Positions 43,174 through 61,567 of a DNA stretch of 64,000 bases are shown here, piece after piece. Positions within the stretch are counted from its first letter, which is position 1; each line of letters opens with the position of its first letter. The translations under genes were made by a program, and so were the position numbers. The notes beneath the pieces were generated by a model, which had not been told where the DNA came from, ran no database searches, and worked only from the letters and a program-made list of their open reading frames with translations. Origin of the DNA: Micractinium sp. NFX-FRZ (Eukaryota; Chlorophyta; Trebouxiophyceae; Chlorellales; Chlorellaceae); NCBI GenBank assembly GCA_029339195.1, contig JAPTJF010000040.1:124001-188000 (forward strand), in the 5' to 3' direction.

Positions 43174-44302
43174 TGGGTAACAAGCAGGGAAGCATGTGCA
43201 CTCTTTGTGCCTCTTTCCCGCCGGGCTGCACACCGTTGCCGGCATGGCATGGGGGTGGTCCAGTCCTGCACGGCCCAACCAGTTGGGCTGTGCGCTGAGC
43301 TGGGCCATTCATCTAGGCGATACATCGAGCCGGGCCATGGCACAGAACGTTCAAGCAGTCGGGCCGTGTGCAGGAGTCAGCGGTGGAACGAGTGACGGGA
43401 GATGGAGCGGGAAGTCCGAATGAAAAGAGAAGAGGGAGTAGAACACAGGGAAAGGGAAGGGGCGTACTAGGAGGCTGGAAATTTAGAGGGAAGGAGGGCA
43501 CTGGGGACATGAAGAGTGGGCAGAAAGTAGGCAGGAAGGCAGGCCCTGCGCAGGCGCCTGCGCCTGCGACTGCATGCCTTCACTCGAGCGCAGCTGAAAG
43601 AACGGTAAGCCCTAGAACAAGTGCTGTGGGAATGGGGAATTTGTAGCGGGAGAGGTGTTCTGCATGCGCCTTGGCGGATTTAGAGTATGCGTTTGGCCGC
43701 CAATGTGTGCGCAAAGGAGGCAGTGCAGGTGTTGTATTGCGGTGCGCCGAAGGTGAGGTGTGGCGTGGCGGCTGTGTAGGAGCGGGGTCAGTCGTGCCAG
43801 GCGTTTGTTAAGGAGCATGAGGCCTGGGGCGTGCTGAGGCAGCGTATAGTGTGGGTGCCTGAACGGAGGCGCTGCCGCATGCCGCGGTTGAATGGGACAA
43901 AGCCTGCCGCGACAGGTCATGCCAGTGGGAGAGCGCTCAAGAGAGAAGTGCATGAACGAAAGGGGTGTGTGGCAAGTGCTGGGTGAGCTCGGTTTGGCTG
44001 CAACGGGAAAAAGGAGGGTACAGGAGGAGGCAATGGGCCTCGCCGCTGGGCGGCGAGCGCACTCGTGGTTTGTTGGGCCACCGGCCTGGAACATATACAC
44101 TGGTGGACTGCAGAATAGAGTTGTCTGCAGTCTTGCCAGGGGAGTGAAGGGAACTTGGGAGGGCAGACCCAGGCACGGTGGGGGCAGGGAGCGGAGGGGC
44201 AGGGGCGGCGTGTGATGTGGCACACCAGTTGCCTCGGGGCGGGTGCCACACCCTGGCCCCGGCACATCTGGGGACGGCCGGCCTGAGGCCGATGTGCACT
44301 GC
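43174..44302. other. Intergenic region with no recognised gene
   Basis: About 1.1 kb between the hydrolase poly(A) signal and the stop of the next minus-strand gene. Open frames on both strands are short or low-complexity with no family likeness. Part of it may be the 3' UTR of the minus-strand gene (a minus TGTAA lies at 43108-43112, but that is 1.2 kb away). Confidence 0.35.
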
Positions 44303-45286
44303 TCAGAACTGCGCCAGGAAGCTGCGTGCGGCCTGCAGCTGCTCAACCTCCTGGGGTGGCAGCGTGGCCTGGACAGCCTGAGCCAGCCCACTGATGAGCG
44401 CCAGCCACTGCTTGCTCTGGTGCAGGCACCTGCAGCGGGGGCAGGCGGGCGGGCGGCGGAAGTGTGAAACAGTTGTCAGTGCGAAAATTGATGGTGTGAT
44501 GGTCGTTGCAAGGTGGGGAGTCACTGAAGCATTGGAGAGAGGTCCTTGGAAGGGCCGAGCAAGCGGCGACGGCGCATGCATGCAGTGGCAGCCAGGGTGC
44601 ATGCCTGGCTTGCGGGGTGTGCACGGCCACCGCCCGAGAGCCCACCTAGTCACCGGGCTGTCATCATGTCCATGTGACAGCACAATCTTGGGTTGAAGTG
44701 CCGCTGCACCCCAGGGCTTGAGTGCCCGCTGCTTTGCCACCCTGCCAGCTGCCTGACCCGCAGAGCGGCTGTGCTTGCGCACGCCTGCTGGCGGCGTGCG
44801 CTGCGCGGCGTGCGTCGTGCTGGGAACCAGTGATTGTACTGGCACAGCCGCACTGTACCGCTGGGCGTGGAATTCCTGGCTGCTGAACAAGCCGCCCTGG
44901 CAGACCTCTGCTGCCATTAGCAGTGCCGCAAACGGGCTGCTGCTGCGGTGCTGCTGCTGTGACGCTGCGGCGCCGCCAGCGGGTGCTTCAAGAGCGGCAG
45001 GGGCCGGGGGCACTGGCCGCGCTTGTACAGGGGAGGGGCCTGCAGCGGTGGCTCCCGCGCCGCTGCCGGAGCAGCTGGGGGCCATGGGCGAAGAGCCATG
45101 TCGAGAGGGGGTGCAGGGGCTGTCAGTGTCGCTGGCGGTTGCACAGAGTTGGGGCTGGCCCCGCCTGCAGCGTGGTCCCTGTGCCGGCGCACCGCCGTGA
45201 GGCCAGGGCGCCAGGCGCAGGTTGTGCTGCTTGGCACCCCAGGCCACGGTGGGCGCCGCCGGTGCGCCTTCCACCCTCCGCGTCAT
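44303..45286 (-). CDS. Unknown protein, at least two exons
   Basis: I do not recognise this protein. The terminal exon (44429-44303) reads CLHQSKQWLALISGLAQAVQ then ATLPPQEVEQLQAARSFLAQ and F before a TGA. It has the look of a conserved helical segment. The upstream exon ends at 44646 with ..KIVLSHGHDDSPVTR; the join is in phase with consensus splice sites (ACTAG|GTGGGC, CTGCAG|GTGCC). Further up are Ala/Pro/Ser-rich stretches such as SGSGAGATAAGPSPVQARP. The first in-frame ATG in the upstream exon is 45286 (MTRRVEGAPAAPTVAWG). An in-frame stop lies near 45420. A different frame at 45410-45300 (ELRRTQADSEPATDETALDV) looks at least as protein-like, so a spliced 5' exon ending in that frame is possible. 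Start and exon 1 are therefore uncertain. Confidence 0.4.
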   Translation of the reverse strand: MTRRVEGAPAAPTVAWGAKQHNLRLAPWPHGGAPAQGPRCRRGQPQLCATASDTDSPCTPSRHGSSPMAPSCSGSGAGATAAGPSPVQARPVPPAPAALEAPAGGAAASQQQHRSSSPFAALLMAAEVCQGGLFSSQEFHAQRYSAAVPVQSLVPSTTHAAQRTPPAGVRKHSRSAGQAAGRVAKQRALKPWGAAALQPKIVLSHGHDDSPVTRWALGRWPCTPRKPGMHPGCHCMHAPSPLARPFQGPLSNASVTPHLATTITPSIFALTTVSHFRRPPACPRCRCLHQSKQWLALISGLAQAVQATLPPQEVEQLQAARSFLAQF

Positions 45287-46841
45287 CCTCCGGGATAGCT
45301 TGCTGCACCAGTGCAGGGCGGCCTGCGAGCAGAGGTACGTCGAGAGCGGTCTCGTCAGTGGCTGGCTCACTGTCTGCCTGCGTCCGCCGCAGCTCCGTGC
45401 CTGCCTCCAACTCACTTTCTAGGTCGCACTCTCAGGTGTGTCGGCTTGCGGCGTTCGCACGCGGTGTTGGCTATGGTCCGGAGCTACGGCCGGCCGAACA
45501 GCAAGCAACACGCTTGAGGGGCTTTGCTGGAGCGGTTAAGAGTGTAAACGAGTTGAGTGGTTTTCGGGCGGAAGGACGAACGAGGGCAGGAGAAGCTGAC
45601 GTGGCACTGTCGCCGCTGCATCATGCCAGCAAAGGCTCCTGGAGCCGCCCCCAATGGGCTTTGAGCAATGGGCTTCCCCGACGTGCGCTCTTGAATTTGC
45701 AACCCTAGATGCGGCACGGACAGTGTCCCACACAGCAACAGGTTGGGTAGGGTCTGCAGGTCAGGTGGCCAGGGGTCCCACTTTCACTGGAGCGCCCCGG
45801 TGGAGGTGCCACCGGATCCCACGCACCTGCAGCCTGGCGCAAGGAGAGGCGGTGCTCCCACAGCCTCATATATTACCCCGTCCTGGGAGATGCCGGGGTG
45901 GCATGTGGCAGCCGGTAGGGGCTGCAGAATGTAGTGGGGCTGCTGCCCAGGACTCCTGCTGGCTTTGTAGACTTGAAATCGTCGTGCTGCTGCTGCAGAG
46001 CTGACTGTACTGCGCACCACTTAGCCGGGCAGCTGGCCCACGACGGTGCTTGGACTGAATGGGTGCAGCAGTCGGTCGGTGTGGGGAGGTTCTGTGTCAA
46101 AGGCACCGCTGGGCGACCTTTAACAGTCCAGGTTCCCTGGCCGGGTGGGTCGAGTAGGGCTACAAGTGGCAGCAGGGGTGCATGTCTGAGCACACGGCCG
46201 GTGGGGAAATGCGGACAGGAGAGGGCACAGATGGCTGCTTGATTTGCCGGGCGTGCCCATGGGGGCTGCAGTATGCACACGTGAGTGCGCAGGGTGCAAG
46301 TGCTGGGTACAAGTGGGGCAGGGTGGCCCGCAAGGGGGTGGGGTGCACCCACGTGGGTGGACTTATGTAGTGTGGGGGCGCTTCCGGCGGGCGCAGCTGT
46401 GGGGAAGCTGCCTGAGCTGCTGCTGGTGGGCTGTCTGGTGGGCTGCGCAGGCAGCCAGGTGCCCACCAACCAACGCCCACGTTTCAGTGGGGGGGAGGGT
46501 GAAGGGGCACGGCGCAGCGCGGCATGAGGCGGCGTGAAATCAATTGGTCAGGGGGTCGGGTCGTGCACTAAGCCTGAGGGCGAGCAATCAGAGTGGTCTG
46601 GGTTGGGTTGGTGGGGAGGAGTCGGGGGGTGGCAGTGGGCGCAAGTCGCTCTAATCATGGAGGCAGCAGCGATCAGCATGGACAGGGGGCCGCAGGCCCA
46701 AAGGTTTTGTCCATGCCCACCCCGTGCCTGACTCAGCGGCATGCGTGGGAGGGCACGGCAGCGCACCCCTCCACGCGCCATGGCGTGTGGCACACGTCAC
46801 GTGTGTGCTGCGCGTGCCGTGCCGTGCTGTGCATGCTGTGC
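45287..46841. other. Intergenic region, no supported gene
   Basis: About 1.55 kb between the unknown minus-strand gene and the DDM1 stop codon. It may contain the promoter and an extra 5' exon of the unknown gene, and the DDM1 3' UTR. Open frames are short and unlike any family known to me. No TGTAA signal was found for DDM1. Confidence 0.35.
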
Positions 46842-54571
<7,730 letters not shown>

Positions 54572-55629
54572 GGCGAGCGGGTGGGCACGAGGCTATCGGG
54601 GGTGCTCTGGCCCAGCTGCTCGCTCGCTGCCCAGCTGTGGCTGAGCAGCAGGGTTCTGCGAGAGCTGGCCTGGCTGCCTCGGCGCCTGAGGCAGGCCAAT
54701 GCACAAGTGATCTTGCCGGCGGGGCGGCCAAGCGAGCACCAACAAGGAGTACAAGGGCTCAAGCTGCCATCAAACGGCGGTATACACCGCTCCTCCCAGC
54801 TGTGCGCTGCTTGGATGATGTTGCTGAGCAATCGGGGACGCTGCCAGCAACCGGCGCACCTTCATTCTCCGGCTGTTCATCGCGGACGCAAGCGTGGACA
54901 GCCCCGGCTCAGCGCTCTCCTCAGGCGCTTGGCAACGAGCAAACTGCCACTTTCAAGCGATCCAGCAAGCTGAGAGCGCAGGCGATGATGCAGAACGCTT
55001 GCAGACAGGCCATATTTCAAATTGGAAGCAAGCGGCGGCAGCCCAACGGCAGCGCGCGCAGCAGCGCTGCAGAACGGACCCGCAACTGCAGCTGACGAGC
55101 ATGTGTGCTGAAGGCTTGCACGTCAACACAAGTTGGCACTCATGTGTTGGTATCCTGCACGGTAGCGCAATATCTAGGCAGGGCACAAGACACCTGACAG
55201 AGGTCGGCGGCTGCCGCGCCGGCCGCACCACCGACAGGCAGGCATGCTAATGTGTTCATTATTGTAGGCTACAAGGGTTAACGGCTGCTTAGGGATTCAC
55301 TTGCAGCTGCTAAAGCCGTTGGGTGCTCACATGCACCTTGGCCGCATGCAGCTGAGGCAGCCGCACGCTGTGCTAAGGCGCCGGCGGACTCGCACTGATT
55401 GCAGAGCGGGCCTTCTTCGCGCTCATATTCATGTGCATTATTGCCTCCCTCACATCACCATTCCCACGGCACCTCAACCTCTCGCGCCGGCGCTCACAAC
55501 ACTGCCCAGCTGCAGCATGTCGGCGCCACTCGCCAAGGAGCCTGCGGGTGCGCTCAGAGTGGTATGGCGCAGTAACGAGTGCTGCAACGGAACTCGCTGG
55601 CCTCGAGCAGCAAGGCTGCCAAGCCCCAC
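54572..55629. promoter_or_regulatory. Divergent intergenic region between DDM1 and SIR2 genes
   Basis: About 1.06 kb between the ATGs of two chromatin-silencing genes transcribed away from each other. It must hold both promoters and 5' leaders. An ATG at 55517 (MSAPLAKEPAG..) is in another frame from SIR2 exon 1 and could be a spliced first exon or an upstream ORF. No named promoter element was recognised. Confidence 0.4.
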
Positions 55630-58600
55630 ATGCGACGGTGCTTGCGGCTGCCCCCGCTGCCTGCAGGGCCGCCAGCTGCTCCAGATGCCACACAGCTCGA
55701 CGCGTGCATCGCGGACCTGCAACCCATCGAAGATGCTGTGCCTGCCGCCGCCGCCAAGGTGCCTGCTGCCAGCGGCGCCGCCGCGGCTGCAGTCACCGAG
55801 CCGCCAGCCACTGGAGGGCGTCCCACCCGTGCCGACCGCCCGGCAACGTCCACCAGCAGCAGCAGCAGCAGCAGCCGGAGCAGCAGCAAGGTGCCGGGGG
55901 AGCGGCAGGCATCTGAGCTAGAGGACGAGGACAGGGAGGCAGCACCTAGCGGGACCGGCTATGTCAGCGAATCGGTGGGTGGCCGCTCTCGTGTGTGCGC
56001 TGTGCTGCTAAGGCTCCTAACGGAGTGGCTCCCCACCCTGTGTTGCTCCCAATGTTGCCGCTGGTGTTTAAGATGCTGCTGCCGCCTTCAAGGTTCGCCT
56101 CTGCTGGTCATGTGGCCCCTGGTGCCACTGCATGTTGCCTGTGCCGGTGCCGCCGCTGCTTCCTTGCTCGCCGCTGTTCCCGCCTTTGCCGTTGCCAGAA
56201 CAGTCCATGCCACGTTGTTGCTGACCGCCAGTACCTGTTGTTGCACAGGCATGTGCTGCTGGCATCGTGACTCTCCGTGCCCCCACTGGGTGTAGGCGCC
56301 TTGGGCACTGCGCCCCGCCCTCCCGACTTCTTCCGAGCACCCTTGCCGTGCCCCTATTGCCTGGCTGCCGCCTCTGGACGCTGCAGGAAAGCGGGGGGGA
56401 GAGCGATGGCGAGAGCGCTGCTGACGTGGCAGACCTGATAGCCCAGCTGAGGGACGTGCTGACGGTGGGCGAAGTGTTTGGAGTGAAGCTGGTGAGTTCA
56501 CTGTTCACTGTCACTGTCACTGTTCACTGTTCACTGTCACTGTCACTGTTCACTGTTCACTGTTCACTGTCTTTCTTATCAACACTTGCCTGCTTGCCGG
56601 GCAGGGGGTGCGCGCTGTGGGGACAGCTGCCTGCCACCCAGAGTGACCCTGTGCTGCTGCCCTTGCCCACCCGGCTGTCCCATATAAGCCAAAGAAATTT
56701 CAGATATCTGTGGATTGACGCACCTATTCTCGGCGTGTCCTTGCATTCAACGCCCCTCCAGCGCACGCCACTCAGCGGCAGCGCCCGCCTGCCACGTGAC
56801 TGCTCCCGCTGGTCGCTGCCCCTGCATCCCACCACCGCTTGCTGCAGGCCAAGCCGGCGCTACTTCCCAGCTTTGATCTTTCCGGTGTGGCAGATCTGAT
56901 TCAGTCTGGCCGGGCACGCCGCATCATTGTGATGTGTGGAGCAGGCATCAGCGTGTCGGCAGGTGGGGTGCAATGCAACCGACCATTCTGGTGCATTCCT
57001 CCCACTGCCCTACCTCCACACACACACACACACACACACACAGGCAACGGTGTCAGTTGGGGGGGCCGCACTGCACACAGCACACCAAGTGTGAGTGCGC
57101 AGGCAGGGGCGGGTGGCCACATGGGCAGGGCACCATCCCCCCGCTCTTGCAGGCGCCACCACACACCTCTCTGCCGCGTACCCCCTCGTCTCCCTGCAGG
57201 CATCCCGGACTTCCGCTCGCCTGGCACCGGGCTGTACAGCCGCCTGCAGGTTCGCTCTTGTGATACCCTTGTGTGAGGAGGGCAGCGTACCACAGTGCTG
57301 CGCCTCTGATTGGCTGGCAAACGGTCTGCTCCCGCTGCTGCCCGGCCACCGGCCCACATGGTATAACCCGCACTTCCAACCCACCCCTCCCATCCCACCG
57401 CACCGCACCACATCACACCCGCCTGCCTGCCCATTCCCACACCCGACCTCTGCCGTGCCGCAGAAGTACAACCTGCCCTACCCGCACGCCGTCTTCGAGA
57501 TGTCTTTTTTCAAGAAGAACCCAAAACCCTTCTTCCTGCTGGCCAAGGTGAGGCTGCTGCTCGTGTGTGGGCTGCTAGTTACCAAAGGAGGGGTGGTGGT
57601 GCCTTGAGCAGTCCTCCTTCTTTAGGAGCAAGCCGAAGCTCTTGCCTGTCTTAGTTCCCAGCGGGCGTTGCTGCGGTGGGGGCCACCTGTGTGCTGAGGG
57701 TGCCGCTGGGCGGATGCACGGCTAATCAATCATATTTAAAGTTCAGTAAGGGTATTGCTGTGGAAACAACGGCTGAAGTTGGTTATAGTTTGCTGCCCCC
57801 TACCTCCACCCAACACCAGCTGACCCCCTCCCCCCCTTGCCCCCTGCCCCTCCCTTGTTTCATTGAAATCCCCTGCAGGAGCTGTTCCCCGGCAACTACC
57901 TGCCCACCCCCACCCACTACTTCATGCGCCTCCTGCACGACAAGGGCCTCCTGCTGCGCTGCTTCACACAGGTGGGAGAGGACGGTGCGCAGTCAAGGGG
58001 TGCAATTCAGGCAGGGGTCTGGTAGGAGCATACGTGCATGGGCGGTTGAAGGGCCTGCCGGGGCTCTGCTTCAGGGGGGTGCGCGGGCGCGGAGGGTGGG
58101 GGCCTGCCTCGAGGCCAGGGGCAGAGGGGTGGGGTGGGGTTGTAACGGTTGTGCATGCTGCTGCTGTGCCTGCTCCGCTGCTCTACGCCTGACACCCTGC
58201 ATCACTGGCCAAGCCGTTGTGTGGCCGCAGTGGTGGTGCTTGCAGCCCTCCCACCGCAGCAAACCATGTGTCGCCTGCCCGCCCATTCCCTCGAAGACGC
58301 CGCCCTGCTGTTCTCCTGCCACCCTGCCACACAGAACACTGAGTCCCCTACTGTGCCCTTGAACACATCACCCCTTCTTGTTGTCCTGCCACCCTGCCAC
58401 CCCTGCCACAGAACATCGACTCACTGGAGCACCAGGCGGGCCTGCCCGAGGAGGCGGTGGTGGCGGCGCACGGCAACTTTGACAGCGCGCGCTGCATCCG
58501 CTGCGGCCGGCCGCACGACGTGGGGCACGTCAAGCGCGCTGTGTTTGAGAGCGAGGGGAACGCGTGCTACTGCGAGAAGAAGGTGAGAGACTGAGTAGTG

Positions 58601-60257
58601 AGAGTGGGGATGGGGGCAGAGAGGCAGGGGGCCACGGGTTGGGCAGCAGTGGGGAGGCAGGGAAGGCGCGGGGCCTGCTTGTTAGGGAGGGATGGTCGGT
58701 ACTTTACATCGCAGTTCCCACCCCACTCCAGTACGGCTCAACCTGCACCCCAACCCCCCTGCAGAGCTGCGGCGGCCTGGTGAAGCCCGACATTGTGTTC
58801 TTTGGGGAGTCCCTGCCCCCGCGCTTCCACGACCAGGCGGCCGAAGACTTCCCGCAGGTACCCATGGGCGTGGGGCTGGGGTTGCCAGGGATGCAGTTGC
58901 GCCTGGGATGGGGCGGCGAGGGACGCAGTTGCGCCTTGGAACCTGGGGTGTGAGGGCTGAAGATGTGCCTGCGGCTTGGCGCGGCAGTAGGAGGGATGGA
59001 GCGGGTCACCTGCCTGGAAGCTGGGCCTGTTTGTTCCAGTCTTTGCAGCTGTTTGCTTCCCCTAAAGTAGACGAGGGCTCGGCTGTCTCTGAGATGGAAC
59101 ACACCTCAACACTCGAGCGCCCCCGTGCCCCCTCCCCTTTGCTCCACCCGCCTGCAGGCCGACCTGCTGATTGTGATGGGCACAAGCCTGGTGGTGCACC
59201 CCTTTGCGGGCCTCATCAGTGAGTGGGAAGTGGGGGGAGGGCGTGCGGGCGGGGTGGATACTTGATGGGGTGGAGAGTGTGTGAGGTGGAGGGTGTGTGG
59301 GGTGGAGGATGTGTGTGGGGTTGAGGGCGTGTTTGGGGTTGAGGGCGTGTGGGGGTGGAGGGCGTGTGTGGGGTGGAGGGCGCGTGTGTGGGGTGGAGGG
59401 CGTGTGGGGTGGAGGGCACATGGGGGGCGGGGGGGAGAGACCCTGGAGATGTTGTGCAGAGTGCAGGAGGGGGAAGGGCATGTTACGGAGAGTCCTGGGG
59501 AGGAGGGTGTGGTGCCATTCCAGGACGGGCGGGGCAGCACAGGCAAACGTGGGGTGTGAGTACCACTGACCAGCCAACTCGGCCACTGCACTGCAGACCG
59601 TGTGGGCCCCGAGGTGCCCCGCCTGCTGGTGAGGCGCTATCAGGCGGGGACCCTTCACCGTTCGGTTGTCACTGTGCTAACCCCGGCGTGTTGCGCCCGC
59701 TTTCTCTTCACTGCAGACCGTGTGGGGCCCGAGGTGCCCCGCCTGCTGGTCAACCGTGAGATGGCGGGGGAGCTGACGCCGGAGATGCGGGTGCTTGGCT
59801 ACCACCGCGGCTTCGACTTTGGGGACAGCAACTACCGGTGAGCCTCTGCACTAGCTTATCAATCAAAGAAAGAAAGAATACTATACCGTATTTTGTATGT
59901 ATGACTTTGGGGCCAGCAACTACCGGCGGTACGTGCAAGGCATCCACTGTCGTGGGTTTGTGGGTAGCGAGGTTTCGGGGCAGCACGTATCTGCTCTGCT
60001 AGTGGTGAGGAGATAGTTTGACCAATGAACTCCTCCCGGTGCCCAACCCACCCTTGTGCCCCACCCTTAAACGCAGGGATGCGCTGTTCCTGGGGGACTG
60101 CGACGACGGCGTGCGCCAGCTATGCGCCCTGCTGGGCTGGGAGGCAGACCTGGATGCACTGATCGCCGGCGGGCGCCGGGACTTCCACCCGGACTTTGCT
60201 GCTGTGCCCGCTGAGGCGGGCGCGGAGCAGGCAGCGGGCGTGGCGACCTGGCAGTAG
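55630..60257 (+). CDS. SIR2-family NAD-dependent protein deacetylase (class I, SIRT2/3-like)
   Basis: Sirtuins remove acetyl groups from lysines using NAD+. Eleven exons give about 470 residues; stop TAG at 60255-60257. Exon 1 (about 55630-55974) is Ala/Pro/Ser-rich. 56384-56489 holds an acidic Ser/Gly stretch and [19 protein letters not shown]. The catalytic domain begins [14 protein letters not shown] (56847) with the NAD loop [20 protein letters not shown] across 56847-57249, then [54 protein letters not shown] and [14 protein letters not shown] (catalytic His in AHG). The zinc module has CIRC, then CYCEKKSC before [19 protein letters not shown]; family members usually have CxxC at that second site. 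[20 protein letters not shown] and [18 protein letters not shown] follow, then [19 protein letters not shown]. The start is uncertain: ATG 55630 is the first in frame. A duplicated copy of the exon starting at 59717 lies 120 bp upstream. Confidence 0.92.
56488..56574 (+). repeat. Tandem TCACTG / TTCACTG repeat at the start of a SIR2 intron
   Basis: About twelve 6-7 bp units alternate between GTCACT and GTTCACT. They begin right behind the donor of the exon ending EVFGVKL. Confidence 0.9.
57017..57042 (+). repeat. (CA)13 microsatellite in a SIR2 intron
   Basis: An uninterrupted CA run in the intron between the exons ending at about 56960 and starting at 57199. Confidence 0.95.
59262..59425 (+). 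repeat. Minisatellite of GTGTGGGGTGGAGGGC-type units in a SIR2 intron
   Basis: About ten G-rich units of 14-18 bp, each with GGGGTGGAGG or GGGGTTGAGG, fill the intron after the exon coding HPFAGLI. No coding role. The G-rich strand could form quadruplexes. Confidence 0.88.
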
Positions 60258-61567
60258 GCCTGGCAGGGGCCGCCTGCTGCGCGGCTGCACACAAGGCGCC
60301 GCGCCGGTCTCAGCAGCCTTGGGCTGCTACATCATTCAAGCCAGCATCTTCCTGCTGTGCCTGCTGTGCCTTCATGTTGTTCAGGGACCGGCACCCCCCT
60401 GAATCCTCCAATCCTTCAACCAGACGGGGCTAGTGGCCTGCGCCCTCTGCCCCGAGCAGGGGTGCCTGCCCACTGCTCATCGTTGCACATAGTTGGTTGT
60501 TTTCACTGCTTCCCCGTCATCTGCTGCCCACTCGTTTCTTGCTCCCCGTGCTTGGCCCCCCTCCCGCTTGCTGTTCCCCTGCTTGCCCTCGCTCAGCTCT
60601 GTGGCCTGCCCTCCCTGCTCCGCTGGTTCGTGTATGCTTTGTGCTGCACCACATGATGTAGGCACAGAGTCGCAAAGCAGATCACAAACCGAGATTCACA
60701 GACGGGAGGGAAAGCACAAGGGCTGATGTTTTGCAAGCGCTGTGGACAGATGGACCAAATTCGTGGCACAGTCAAAGAGCGTGTTGTTGGACGGTGTGCC
60801 AACCGGTGGCGCCATCAGACAGGAACGGTCTCGACAGCCCGCAAGTCAAACAAGACACTCTAGCTCCTCACACGTTGCCAGGCTGCCCTCTTTGCACGTG
60901 CCTGTGCTGCCCATGCAATGCAGCAGCATGCGAGCTGGTCTTCATGTTACAGCTTCAAATCACGAACAAAGGTTTGAGTTGAGCGCGCGAGGAGGGGGAA
61001 CGGTTTGTGTAGTGCAGGCGCGTGGCCTGGCTGGCAACATGCCAACCAGCCCAGCTCAGCATGGCGGCCTGTGGGACAGTAGCAGGGGAGAGAGGACAAT
61101 TGGATAGCGGGGCGGAGCAAGAAAGTCGCTGAAGTCCTCCTTTGTGGAAGGAAGTCGAAGCGGGCAGGGTCACGAGTGGGCAGGGCCACGCAGGCGGATG
61201 CTGCTTTGGGGCCAGCCAGCATTGCTGGCTGGGCCTGACAGCTAGGCCCCGGGGGGACGAGGAACGCGCATTACTGAGGGAGGGCACACACTGGTTGGCC
61301 AGGAGGGGAAGGGGAGAACGCCGGCACGCTGTGGCGCCAGGCACGGAGGCAGAGAGAGGAGCCGGACAGTGCGACTTCACGGGCCTGCCCCAGCTTCTGT
61401 TCAAGCCAGGGGCAGCAGGGGGCAGACTTCTTCTACGATAGCAAAGAAAGGCAATGTAAATTGGGAGTGGGGGGCGAGAAACGATGGCCGTGGGAGGGCA
61501 GGCAAGGCGGGAGGGCAGGTGAATGTGGAAAGGCCCAGCGCCGATCGCCAGCTGCCCGCTCGCCTGC
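60258..61567. other. Convergent 3' intergenic region between SIR2 and the RWP-RK gene
   Basis: About 1.3 kb with no recognised gene. A minus-strand TGTAA at 60947-60951 fits the end of a 0.6-kb 3' UTR of the RWP-RK gene. Nothing clear marks the SIR2 transcript end. Confidence 0.45.
60947..60951 (-). terminator. TGTAA polyadenylation signal, probably of the RWP-RK gene
   Basis: TGTAA on the minus strand, about 620 bp past the RWP-RK gene stop at 61568. Confidence 0.45.

Noticed and set aside
61455..61459. Plus-strand TGTAA as SIR2 polyadenylation signal
   Set aside because: It is 1.2 kb beyond the SIR2 stop and close to the stop of the convergent RWP-RK gene; too far and overlapping to assign.
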